64,000 bases of DNA, taken from an uncultured Lachnospiraceae bacterium (GTDB taxonomy: Bacteria > Bacillota > Clostridia > Lachnospirales > Lachnospiraceae). The notes under the pieces are model-generated. The model saw nothing but the letters and a program-made list of their open reading frames with translations, ran no database searches and was not told the origin of the DNA. A program made the position numbers and the translations under genes. The stretch is from positions 10,999 through 74,998 of the forward strand of contig CAJTPM010000019.1 in NCBI GenBank assembly GCA_910578085.1, read 5' to 3'. Shown here piece after piece: positions 1-7,261 of the stretch (position 1 is the stretch's first letter; every line of letters begins with the position of its first letter).

Positions 1-485
1 AGCTGTCTCAGCTGGACGGAGGAGATTCGCTGCCGCTTGAGAGCGTGCATCTGGCGGAGGTGGCAAAGGAAGTGCGTACTTCCCTGATGGAGACTGCGAA
101 GAAAAAGCAGGTGATCCTGGCGTTGAAAACAGAAGAAGTAATTGTGACAGGAGTATATCGTCTGATCATGGAAATTCTTTATAATCTCTGTGATAATGCA
201 ATTCAGTATAACAGAAGAGGCGGCAGTGTCATCACAGAGATAAGGGAGGCGGGCTGCCGGGCGCAGATAACAGTCAGAGATACCGGGATAGGGATTCCCA
301 TAGAAGATCAGAGCCATGTATTTGAACGGTTTTACCGCATCGATAAAAGCCGTTCCAGAAGATCCGGGGGAACAGGACTTGGGCTGTCCATTGTAAAGCA
401 TGCGGTGCAGTATCATAACGGGGAAATAAAGCTAAAGAGCAAACCGGGCGAGGGCACGGAAATTACGGTGTATTTACCAAAATAA
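1..485 (+). CDS. Sensor histidine kinase, C-terminal part (PhoR-like)
   Basis: The reading frame is open from base 3, so the gene begins before the window and only about 160 C-terminal residues are present. They form a HATPase_c catalytic domain: an N-box (NLCDNAIQYN), a G1 box (DTGIGIP), an F-box (FERFYRIDKSRSR) and a G2 box (GGTGLGLSIVKHA). The protein would autophosphorylate a histidine in the missing part and pass the phosphate to a partner response regulator, probably encoded upstream. The FYRIDKSRSR..GGTGLGLSIVKH stretch is typical of PhoR/WalK-type kinases. A Na/phosphate transporter follows directly, so a phosphate-sensing PhoR role is a reasonable inference, but the sensor domain cannot be seen. 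Confidence 0.9.
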   Translation, partial: LSQLDGGDSLPLESVHLAEVAKEVRTSLMETAKKKQVILALKTEEVIVTGVYRLIMEILYNLCDNAIQYNRRGGSVITEIREAGCRAQITVRDTGIGIPIEDQSHVFERFYRIDKSRSRRSGGTGLGLSIVKHAVQYHNGEIKLKSKPGEGTEITVYLPK

Positions 486-533
486 CTGAAATTTAAAAAT
501 AAAATTGCGATTATATAGTGACATGCTTTATAT

Positions 534-588
534 TTTACAGGAACTTTACAGTACTGTGGGTTATAATTTTACATTCCTTCTGTATGAT
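534..588 (+). promoter_or_regulatory. Promoter with TTTACA repeats (possible Pho box)
   Basis: Three exact TTTACA hexamers lie at 534-539, 545-550 and 568-573, the first two 11 bp apart, with a TTATAA at 561-566. TTATAA is followed 16 bp later by TATGAT (583-588), a plausible -10. Bacillus PhoP boxes are direct repeats of TTAACA-like hexamers at about 11-bp spacing near the -35. The flanking genes (PhoR-like kinase, Na/Pi transporter) fit, but the third repeat is out of register, so the assignment is tentative. Confidence 0.45.
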
Positions 589-663
589 AGATAGTAAGGT
601 GAGGTTGAGAAAACAGAGAGAACTTTGCCGATCGGATCTGTTTCATACAGGAGGAATTTTAAG

Positions 664-1692
664 ATGAATATTTTTTCGATTTTTCTGATGTTTGGAGGAC
701 TGGCGCTGTTTTTGGCCGGCATGCATTTTATGGGAGTAAATCTGTCAAAATTATCGGGCGGCAGACTGGAATATATTTTGGGAAAACTGACAGCAAGTCC
801 TCTCAGGGCGGTTTTACTGGGAGCCGGTGTGACAGCGGTGATCCAGTCTTCCTCGGCAACCACGGTGATGGTGGTGGGATTCGTAAACTCCGGTATTATG
901 ACATTACATCAGGCTGTTGGGATCATTATGGGGGCTAATATCGGCACCACTGTGACATCCTGGATCTTATCTTTAGCGGGGGTGGAGAGCAGCAATTTAT
1001 TCATCAGAATGTTAAAGCCTGATTCATTTTCTCCCATATTGGGCGTGATCGGTATCTGCCTGTATCTGTTTTCCAAAAGGGAAAAGAAGAAAAATTTCGG
1101 CGGAATTCTGCTGGGATTTGCGGTTTTGATGACCGGTATGGAAGCGATGAGCGGTGCGGTGGCGCCCCTGAAAGAGATACCGGCCTTTACCAATCTGTTT
1201 CTGATGTTTTCCAATCCGGTGATGGGAATGATCATGGGAGCGCTGCTGACAGCGGTGATCCAGAGTTCCTCCGCCTCAGTAGGTATTTTGCAGGCGCTTT
1301 GCGCCACAGGAGCGGTGCCTTATGCTTCCGCAATTCCCATCATAATGGGGCAGAATATCGGGACCTGTGCGACGGCGCTGCTGTCTGCTTCCCGCAGCGG
1401 TGTCAATGCAAAGCGGGCCGCATGTATTCATCTGTATTTTAACCTGATCGGCACGGCACTGTTTATGCTTGTATTTTATGGGCTGCATGGGATGCGTCCC
1501 TTTGCTTTTATGACGGAGAGTGCGGACAGCGCAGGGATTGCGGCAGTGCACAGCATCTTCAATATCACTGCGACTGCAGTGTTGCTTCCTCTTCGTGGGC
1601 ATCTGGAAAAGCTGGCCTGCGTCACAGTGCGCGAGAAAAAGAGACGGGCAGCAGGCAGGATGCCGGCCTATGGGATGAAAAAGATCGGGTGA
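664..1692 (+). CDS. Na/Pi cotransporter family protein (NptA/YjbB type, no PhoU domain)
   Basis: This 342-residue integral membrane protein belongs to the PNaS family, which imports or exports phosphate with sodium. It has the internal duplication of the family: AVIQSSSATTVMVVGFVNSG near residue 60 and AVIQSSSASVGILQAL near residue 200, each followed by an MGANIGTT or MGQNIGTC motif. The ATG at 664 is preferred because GGAGGAATTTTAAG lies just upstream; an in-frame start at 625 lacks such a site. Many family members are about 540 residues with a C-terminal PhoU-like domain. Here the protein ends shortly after the second membrane repeat with a basic tail, so that domain is absent. No frameshift continuation was found downstream. 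Confidence 0.9.
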   Translation: MNIFSIFLMFGGLALFLAGMHFMGVNLSKLSGGRLEYILGKLTASPLRAVLLGAGVTAVIQSSSATTVMVVGFVNSGIMTLHQAVGIIMGANIGTTVTSWILSLAGVESSNLFIRMLKPDSFSPILGVIGICLYLFSKREKKKNFGGILLGFAVLMTGMEAMSGAVAPLKEIPAFTNLFLMFSNPVMGMIMGALLTAVIQSSSASVGILQALCATGAVPYASAIPIIMGQNIGTCATALLSASRSGVNAKRAACIHLYFNLIGTALFMLVFYGLHGMRPFAFMTESADSAGIAAVHSIFNITATAVLLPLRGHLEKLACVTVREKKRRAAGRMPAYGMKKIG

Positions 1693-1739
1693 GGCATTAT
1701 GCGTAAACTGTTGTTTGACGGGCTGCATGGCCATCTTTG

Positions 1740-3071
1740 CTATGAGAGTTTTCGAATTCTTACATAGTAAATAATCCCCGTCGCGTCCGCCAGAAACCAG
1801 CCGATAGGTATGGCCCACCAGATCCCGCTTACACCAATGGCCGGAATGGGAGATAAGAGATAAGCAAGGGCCACTCTGGTGCCCAGTGAGATAACAGTTA
1901 ATACTAAGGACATACCGGGACGGCCTATGGCACGGTAAAGCCCGTAGAGCATGAATAGAGCGCCGATACCGAAGTAGAAAATGCTTACGGTGCGCAGGTA
2001 GGACATACCCACGGTAAGCACTTCGGTCTCTTCAGGTTTGATAAACAGCAGAAGCAGCTGCCTGGAAAAAATCACCACAAGAGTGGATACAACAAAGGAA
2101 AACAGGACGATGAAACAGAGGGCAAAACGGATGCCTTTCTGAATCCGATCCTGTTTTTTTGCCCCGTAATTCTGCGCAATAAAGGTGGAAAAGGCATTGC
2201 CGAAATCCTGCAGCGGCATATAGGCGAAGGCATCGATTTTTACGGCAGCGGCAAAGGCGGCCATGACGATGGTGCCAAAACTGTTGACAAGCCCCTGCAC
2301 CATCAGGATCCCCAGATTCATCACAGACTGTTGCATACAGGTCAGGAAGGAAGCGCTTGTGATCTCCTGAAAAGCTTCTCTGGTAAAATGCCTGTGCTGT
2401 TTTTCAATCCGCATAAAGGGACATTTTACCATGCTGTAAAGAGCGATGCCGATGCCGGAAAACCATTGGGCTAAAATGGTTGCGAAAGCAGCGCCCGCCA
2501 CGCCCCGGTTTAAGGAGATAATAAAGTACAGATCCAGAACAATGTTAATGACTGCGGAGATTCCTAAAAAGATCAGAGGTACCAGAGAATTTCCCAAGGC
2601 CCGCAGCACAGCGGCAAAGTAGTTGTAGAGAAAGGTTGCGGCAATGCCGAAAAAGATCACCCAAAGATATTCCCGCATCAGGGCATAGGGGTCCGCGGGC
2701 ACCGAAAGTAACCGCATGATCGGATCGATAAAGAGAAAGACAATCCCGTTGATGACTGCGGTGAGAGTAGCAATCAGAAAGAAAGATACATAGAGATCTT
2801 CCTGTAGTTTCCGGCGGTTTTTTTCGCCGTAGCGGATGGAAAACATGGCGCCGCTGCCCATGCACATCCCCAGCAAAATAGAAGTCAGGAAAGTCATCAG
2901 CGTGTAGGAGCTGCCCACCGCTGCCAGGGCGCCTGTCCCCAGATATTTTCCGACGATCAGTGTATCTACCACGTTGTAAAGCTGCTGAAGCATGTTGCCG
3001 CAGATCATGGGAAAGGCGAAACGGAGCATGTTTTTGGTGATCGGTCCTTCGGATAAGTTAATTTGAGCCAT
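1740..3071 (-). CDS. MATE family efflux transporter
   Basis: The 443-residue hydrophobic protein has about 12 membrane segments in the two six-helix halves of the MATE family. Its N-terminus (ITKNMLRFAFPMICGNMLQQ, then LYNVVDTLIVGKYLG) is the typical MATE signature. Such proteins export drugs or organic cations in exchange for Na+ or H+. AAAGGA lies a few bases before the ATG. It follows the polyferredoxin gene on the same strand after a 116-nt spacer containing a hairpin, so it could be transcribed with that group or from its own promoter. It converges with the Na/Pi transporter. The substrate cannot be inferred. Confidence 0.93.
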   Translation of the reverse strand: MAQINLSEGPITKNMLRFAFPMICGNMLQQLYNVVDTLIVGKYLGTGALAAVGSSYTLMTFLTSILLGMCMGSGAMFSIRYGEKNRRKLQEDLYVSFFLIATLTAVINGIVFLFIDPIMRLLSVPADPYALMREYLWVIFFGIAATFLYNYFAAVLRALGNSLVPLIFLGISAVINIVLDLYFIISLNRGVAGAAFATILAQWFSGIGIALYSMVKCPFMRIEKQHRHFTREAFQEITSASFLTCMQQSVMNLGILMVQGLVNSFGTIVMAAFAAAVKIDAFAYMPLQDFGNAFSTFIAQNYGAKKQDRIQKGIRFALCFIVLFSFVVSTLVVIFSRQLLLLFIKPEETEVLTVGMSYLRTVSIFYFGIGALFMLYGLYRAIGRPGMSLVLTVISLGTRVALAYLLSPIPAIGVSGIWWAIPIGWFLADATGIIYYVRIRKLS

Positions 3072-3102
3072 GGTAAAATCCTTTGTTGCTGCTTATTTCC
3101 GC

Positions 3103-3150
3103 GACCAACAAGCCAGGCAATTGTACCTGAAGCCAAATCTCTGGTTGGTC
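3103..3150 (-). promoter_or_regulatory. Hairpin in the leader of the MATE gene
   Basis: GACCAAC (3103-3109) pairs exactly with GTTGGTC (3144-3150), and a second stem CAGG/CCTG (3114-3117/3126-3129) is nested inside. It lies 32 bases upstream of the MATE start. There is no T-run, so it looks more like a structured leader or operator than a terminator. It matches no riboswitch class that I recognise. Confidence 0.4.
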
Positions 3151-3187
3151 CGGGTATTCTGGCGAGCGTCGCGAGAGTGGAATGAAA

Positions 3188-3994
3188 TTATTTTTTAATA
3201 CTTTTGAATGACAGAGCGCATGTCGGACAGCTTTCGATGCATTCTCCGCATTGGATACACTCCGTGTCTCCGACTTTTTTCACGTCCAGTTTGCAGTGGC
3301 GTATGCAGGCGCCGCAGTCAGTACACTTTTCTTTGTCCACGCGCATTCCGAACAGAGAAAACCTGTGAAACAGTCCGTAAAAAGCGCCTAACGGGCACAA
3401 AAACCGGCAGAAGCTGCGAAAGAGGAAGACCGTGGATAAAAGGATGAGAAGAAGCAACAGTGTTTTCCATCTGAAAAGCCATCCTGCCATCTGCCGCAGG
3501 CTCTCATTTTTAAGCAACAACGGGATTCCGCCTTCCAGCGTACCTGCCGGGCAGATGAATTTGCAGAAGCCGGGCATTTGCAATACTAACGGAATCACAA
3601 TGACAAAAATGACCAGTATCACATATTTCAGACAGGAAAGCCTTCTTGTCCAGATATTCTTTTTCAGTTTCTTTGACGGAATCTTATAGAGCAGTTCCTG
3701 TATCAGTCCGAAGGGACACAGAAAGCCGCAGATGATCCGGCCAAGGAAAATGCCGAAGAGCAGCAGCACCCCGAGAATATAATAGGGAAACCGGTATTTT
3801 GAGGAAACCAGTGCGCTTTGCAGGGAGCCTAAAGGGCAGGAAAAAGAAGCCCCGGGACAGGAATAGCAGTTCAGTCCCGGCACACAGGCGCTCTTTAAGT
3901 TTCCCTGATAAATGGTTCCGTCGGCAAACCCCGTGATATGACAGTTATACAGGACGGCACAGAGCAGCTGTACCAGTTTTCTTTTCTTTTTCAT
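3188..3994 (-). CDS. Membrane polyferredoxin (NapH/YccM-like 4Fe-4S protein)
   Basis: This 268-residue protein has about four to five membrane helices and many cysteine motifs: CPGASFSCPLG near the N-terminus, CGFLCPFG, CKFICPAG and CRFLCPLG in the membrane part, and two C-terminal 4Fe-4S motifs (CTDCGACIRHC and CIQCGECIESCP). This is the NapH/RdxA/NosR-type polyferredoxin layout, which moves electrons across or along the membrane. An upstream in-frame ATG at 4018 exists. The ATG at 3994 is chosen because it begins one base after the stop of the CXXC peptide gene, which suggests translational coupling. With the TlpA-like lipoprotein two genes upstream, it probably feeds electrons to an extracytoplasmic thiol pathway. 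Confidence 0.88.
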   Translation of the reverse strand: MKKKRKLVQLLCAVLYNCHITGFADGTIYQGNLKSACVPGLNCYSCPGASFSCPLGSLQSALVSSKYRFPYYILGVLLLFGIFLGRIICGFLCPFGLIQELLYKIPSKKLKKNIWTRRLSCLKYVILVIFVIVIPLVLQMPGFCKFICPAGTLEGGIPLLLKNESLRQMAGWLFRWKTLLLLLILLSTVFLFRSFCRFLCPLGAFYGLFHRFSLFGMRVDKEKCTDCGACIRHCKLDVKKVGDTECIQCGECIESCPTCALSFKSIKK

Positions 3995-3995
3995 A

Positions 3996-4175
3996 TCATC
4001 CAATCCCGATACATTCATAACAGATGCGGATCGCCTTATTCCTCACATCGATATGCCCGCCCTGGAAGATCCCCAGAACAAGTAAAACCGCTGCCGCTGC
4101 AAGAATACCGCCTCTGATCCAATTTACAGCTGAAATGTTATTTTGTTTCTTAGCAGTCTCTTTTTTCATCACCAT
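3996..4175 (-). CDS. Small CXXC membrane protein (CD1871A family-like)
   Basis: This 59-residue protein has one membrane helix (IRGGILAAAAVLLVLGIFQG) and a short C-terminal tail carrying a CYEC motif close to the end (RICYECIGIG). It matches the layout of the CD1871A-type CXXC mini-proteins of clostridia, which sit between a TlpA-like thioredoxin and a polyferredoxin gene, exactly as here. The start at 4175 has AAAGG seven to eight bases upstream. An upstream extension in frame is unlikely to be translated. The two cysteines suggest a dithiol relay between the polyferredoxin and the lipoprotein; that role is inference. Confidence 0.8.
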   Translation of the reverse strand: MVMKKETAKKQNNISAVNWIRGGILAAAAVLLVLGIFQGGHIDVRNKAIRICYECIGIG

Positions 4176-4203
4176 AACAATACCTTTTCTGCAGCCTGCA
4201 TAT

Positions 4204-4818
4204 TCATTTCCCTTCGGAAACCGCTTCAATGGCTTCTTTATATTCCTGATACTGTGTATCCGCATCGGCGGCGCCGACATAAATTTTCTGAATGACGCCT
4301 TCCCCGTCGATCACAAGGGTATAGGGGATCCCCTGGGAAGGATATTTCATGATAATATCGCCTTCCTCGTCGCAGGCGATGGGAAAGGTGTATTCATTTT
4401 CTTCCTGGAATGCCTTTACAATATCCACGCTCTCCATACAGTTGACGGCAAGGATAGCAACATCCTCTCCGTATTCCGCATAAAGTTTCTCAAAGGCTGG
4501 CATTTCCCGGACACAGGGGCCGCACCATGTTGCCCAGAAGTTTAAAAGAACGACTTTTCCCTGCTGATCGGAGAGGGTAAATTCCGTGCCGTTTGTCAGT
4601 GTGGCCGTAAAGTCCGGCGAAACATCGCCTTCTTCCAGCGGAAGATAAGAGATGACGTCATCTTTGACTGACTGGTCTGCCGTCTGGTCTGCCTCAGAGG
4701 ATGCCGACGGATCATTTTGGCCGTTCGTCTGTTTTCCATCGCTGCCGCAGGCAGTCAGAAGACATGCAGAGAGAAGCAGTGCAGTCAGAAAATTAAATTT
4801 TATATAGTTTGTTTTCAA
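4204..4818 (-). CDS. TlpA-like disulfide reductase lipoprotein
   Basis: The 204-residue protein starts with a lipoprotein signal peptide ending in LLTAC (lipobox, Cys about residue 24), then a Ser/Asp/Gln-rich linker to about residue 65. A thioredoxin-like domain follows, with the active site WATWCGPCVREMP near residue 98 and a cis-proline loop (QGIPYTLVID) near residue 170. It would act outside the membrane in reducing or exchanging protein disulfides. Translation begins at a TTG with an exact AGGAGG six bases upstream. It is the first gene of the minus-strand trio, and a promoter and a 5' leader hairpin lie upstream. Confidence 0.93.
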   Translation of the reverse strand: MKTNYIKFNFLTALLLSACLLTACGSDGKQTNGQNDPSASSEADQTADQSVKDDVISYLPLEEGDVSPDFTATLTNGTEFTLSDQQGKVVLLNFWATWCGPCVREMPAFEKLYAEYGEDVAILAVNCMESVDIVKAFQEENEYTFPIACDEEGDIIMKYPSQGIPYTLVIDGEGVIQKIYVGAADADTQYQEYKEAIEAVSEGK

Positions 4819-4873
4819 GGGGTTCCTCCTTCTGTTTTCACCTGGTTCTGTTTCGAAGTTTCTTTATAGATTA

Positions 4874-4901
4874 GTCAGCCCGTTTTACGCCGCAGGCTGA
4901 C
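4874..4901 (-). promoter_or_regulatory. Hairpin in the 5' leader of the redox operon
   Basis: GTCAGCC (4874-4880) and GGCTGAC (4895-4901) form a perfect 7-bp stem with a 14-base loop. It lies downstream of the minus-strand promoter and would be in the mRNA leader of the TlpA-like gene. It could stabilise the transcript or take part in attenuation. Confidence 0.4.
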
Positions 4902-4922
4902 CAGTCCAAGTGTCTTTTCCTT

Positions 4923-4951
4923 ATTCTAACATAAGCTTCGATGTGTTACAA
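4923..4951 (-). promoter_or_regulatory. Sigma-A-like promoter for the TlpA/CXXC/polyferredoxin operon
   Basis: Read on the minus strand, TTGTAA (4946-4951) and TAGAAT (4923-4928) are separated by exactly 17 bp. The expected start near 4916 leaves a leader of about 100 bases before the TTG start at 4818. Confidence 0.6.
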
Positions 4952-5016
4952 GTTTTGATGTGATAGTCTTTTACTGGTTTCTTCCACCCAAAAGATAATA
5001 GATTTCCAGCTTTTTC

Positions 5017-5045
5017 TTGCATTTTATCCTTATTTTTAGTATGAT
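5017..5045 (+). promoter_or_regulatory. Sigma-A-like promoter for plsX
   Basis: TTGCAT (5017-5022), a 17-bp spacer and TATGAT (5040-5045) precede plsX by about 105 bases. It is the best promoter match upstream of the plsX-acpP-rnc-smc run. Confidence 0.65.
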
Positions 5046-5149
5046 AAAAAATACGAAATCATTGCAGGTATTGTAATAAAAGGGTTCCCCGCAGGCGTTT
5101 TTGGCTGTCTGAATTCATTTACGGGGGTATTGTATACCAAGGAGAGCAT

Positions 5150-6175
5150 ATGTCAGAATATATTAAAGTTGCGGTAGACGCCATGGGCGGAGACAACGCG
5201 CCGGAAGTGATCGTAAAAGGAGCAATTGACGCAGTAAATGAAAGTAAGAAGGTAAAAGTATATTTGGTCGGCAGAGAGGATGCGGTAAATGCAGAGCTGG
5301 CAAAATATACCTATGACAGGGATCAGGTGGAAGTGATTCACGCTTCTGAAGTGATTGAGACGGCGGAACCGCCGGTTATGGCGATCCGTAAGAAGAAGGA
5401 TTCCTCCCTCGTAAAGGCACTTACCATGGTAAAAGAGGGAACCTGTGACGCCTTTGTCTCGGCGGGAAGCACCGGGGCAACCCTGGTGGGCGGACAGCTT
5501 ATCGTGGGCAGGCTCAGGGGGATCGAGAGACCGCCTCTTGCACCGATGATTCCCACGGATAAAGGCGCTTCCCTTTTGATCGACTGCGGCGCCAACGTGG
5601 ATGCGAGACCTTCCATGTTAGTGCAGTTTGCCAAAATGGGTTCTATCTATATGGAGAATGTCTGCGGGATCAAAAATCCGAAGGTGGGCATTGTGAATAT
5701 CGGCGCTGAGGAGGAAAAGGGAAATGCGCTGGTGAAAGAAACATTCCCGCTTCTGAAAAACTGTCCTGATATCAATTTTATCGGCAGTGTGGAGGCCAGG
5801 GATATTCCGGCAGGCGAGGCCGATGTCGTTGTCTGCGAGGCTTTTGTGGGAAATGTAGTGTTGAAAATGTATGAGGGGGTAGGATACTCGCTCTTAAAGA
5901 AAGTGAAAAAGAGTCTGCTGAGCAGTCTGCGCACGAAGATCGGCGCGCTCTTAATCAAACCGGCACTGAAAGAAGTGTTAAAGGAATTCGATCTCGAACA
6001 GTACGGAGGCGCACCGCTTTTGGGCCTGAAAGGGCTTGTGGTAAAAACCCACGGCAGTGCAAAGGCGGGGGAGGTGAAAAACTCCGTGCTGCAGTGCGTG
6101 ACGTTTAAAGAACAGAGAATCAACGAACAGATTCAGGCAAAACTCTGTGCGAAAGATGAAGCGGAACTTTCCTGA
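5150..6175 (+). CDS. plsX: Phosphate acyltransferase PlsX
   Basis: The 341-residue soluble enzyme converts acyl-ACP and phosphate to acyl-phosphate, the acyl donor for PlsY in phospholipid synthesis. It has the family N-terminus (VAVDAMGGDNAPE), the VSAGSTGATLVGG motif near residue 105, an LLIDCGANVDARP motif near 143 and the FVGNVVLKMYEG motif near 230. The length is normal for the family. GGAGAG precedes the ATG. The acyl carrier protein gene follows 60 bases later, then rnc and smc, a standard Firmicutes order. Confidence 0.97.
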   Translation: MSEYIKVAVDAMGGDNAPEVIVKGAIDAVNESKKVKVYLVGREDAVNAELAKYTYDRDQVEVIHASEVIETAEPPVMAIRKKKDSSLVKALTMVKEGTCDAFVSAGSTGATLVGGQLIVGRLRGIERPPLAPMIPTDKGASLLIDCGANVDARPSMLVQFAKMGSIYMENVCGIKNPKVGIVNIGAEEEKGNALVKETFPLLKNCPDINFIGSVEARDIPAGEADVVVCEAFVGNVVLKMYEGVGYSLLKKVKKSLLSSLRTKIGALLIKPALKEVLKEFDLEQYGGAPLLGLKGLVVKTHGSAKAGEVKNSVLQCVTFKEQRINEQIQAKLCAKDEAELS

Positions 6176-6235
6176 TCCTGAGGATGTCTGTATGGCACGG
6201 CATCCGTCACTTTGGAAAGACACGGGGGCGGAAGA

Positions 6236-6466
6236 ATGGAATTTGAAAAAGTTTGCAACAGCATAGCGGAAGTTTTGAATGTAGATCCTGCGGAGATCAG
6301 ACCGGAGACGACATTTCAGGAGGATCTGGGGGCGGATTCCCTCGATATCTATCAGATCGTTATGAAAATAGAAGAAGAGTTTGAGATCAGGATAAACGAG
6401 AAAGATGTGGAAAATATCAGAACGGTTGCGGAGGCAATGGAACTGATCACAGGCAGATGCGGATAA
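6236..6466 (+). CDS. acpP: Acyl carrier protein
   Basis: This 76-residue acidic helical protein carries the phosphopantetheine attachment motif LGADSLD (Ser about residue 37) and the usual EEEFEIRI helix. It carries growing fatty acyl chains and supplies acyl-ACP to PlsX. The ATG at 6236 follows GGGGGCGGA; an in-frame start at 6212 would add eight residues not typical of ACP. A phosphopantetheinyl transferase that could activate it lies at 56560-57219. Confidence 0.95.
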   Translation: MEFEKVCNSIAEVLNVDPAEIRPETTFQEDLGADSLDIYQIVMKIEEEFEIRINEKDVENIRTVAEAMELITGRCG

Positions 6467-6467
6467 C

Positions 6468-6494
6468 CAGAAAGCCCTTACAGAGGGCTTTCTG
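6468..6494 (+). promoter_or_regulatory. Strong hairpin between acpP and rnc
   Basis: CAGAAAGCCCT (6468-6478) pairs perfectly with AGGGCTTTCTG (6484-6494), an 11-bp stem with a five-base loop, two bases after the acpP stop. There is no T-tract after it, so it is not a classic terminator. It could limit read-through, protect the 3' end of acpP mRNA, or be an RNase III processing site just before rnc. Confidence 0.6.
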
Positions 6495-6536
6495 CATGGT
6501 GAGTGAGGAAGCAGATACAGCGTTTGAGGGACAAAA

Positions 6537-7250
6537 ATGGCAGGAAATTCAGAAGAGTATTCCATCGAAAAACTGGAACAGAAAATAGCATATACGTTTC
6601 AGAACAGGGAGCTGATCAGGCAGGCAATCACCCACAGTTCCTATGCGAATGAGAGAAAGATCAATAAGATAAAGGATTACGAGAGGATCGAGTTTCTTGG
6701 AGATGCGGTGTTAGAACTTGTCTCCAGCGAATTTCTGTATGAAAAGCACGATGAGATGCCGGAGGGGCAGCTGTCCAGGAACAGGGCAGCCATGGTGTGT
6801 GAGCCTTCCCTGGCAGGCTGCGCGAGAGATCTGGAACTGGACCAGTTTATCCTGCTCGGGAAAGGGGAGGAGATGACCGGCGGGCGAAGCAGGGATTCCA
6901 TTGTTTCCGATGTGATGGAGGCGCTGATTGGCGCAATCTATCTGGACGGCGGTTTTGAGAAAGCGAAAGAGTTTATTCACCGCTTTGTGCTGGAGGATCT
7001 GGAACATAAGGCGGTGTTTTATGACGCTAAATCCCTGCTGCAGGTAGAGGCACAGAAGAGCGGCGCAGATGTGCACTATGTGCTGACCGGGGAGAGCGGC
7101 CCGGAGCATGACAAGACATTTTCCGTGGAGGTGTATCAGGGCGCAAAGCTTCTCGGAAGGGGCAACGGCCACAATAAGAAAAAGGCAGAACAGCAGGCCG
7201 CCTACGAGGCGCTTTTGCGGTTGCAGAAGAAGCAGGGAAAAGAGAAATAA
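6537..7250 (+). CDS. rnc: Ribonuclease III
   Basis: The 237-residue enzyme cleaves double-stranded RNA, including rRNA precursors. The catalytic signature ERIEFLGDAVLELV lies near residues 43-56, with a second acidic cluster (DVMEALIGAIYLDGG) near 125, followed by a double-stranded RNA binding domain (KSLLQVEAQKSG through NKKKAEQQAAYEALL). Length and domain order are typical. It lies 11 bases upstream of smc and is probably cotranscribed with it. Confidence 0.97.
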   Translation: MAGNSEEYSIEKLEQKIAYTFQNRELIRQAITHSSYANERKINKIKDYERIEFLGDAVLELVSSEFLYEKHDEMPEGQLSRNRAAMVCEPSLAGCARDLELDQFILLGKGEEMTGGRSRDSIVSDVMEALIGAIYLDGGFEKAKEFIHRFVLEDLEHKAVFYDAKSLLQVEAQKSGADVHYVLTGESGPEHDKTFSVEVYQGAKLLGRGNGHNKKKAEQQAAYEALLRLQKKQGKEK

Positions 7251-7261
7251 GGGGAACATTT

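Larger units (their letters stand above)
4819..5149. promoter_or_regulatory. Divergent intergenic region between tlpA-like gene and plsX
   Basis: This 331-base stretch has no gene. It holds a minus-strand promoter (4923-4951) with a hairpin in the resulting leader (4874-4901), and a plus-strand promoter (5017-5045) for plsX. No rpmF or yceD precedes plsX here, although that order is common in Firmicutes. No FapR-type operator was recognised. Confidence 0.7.
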
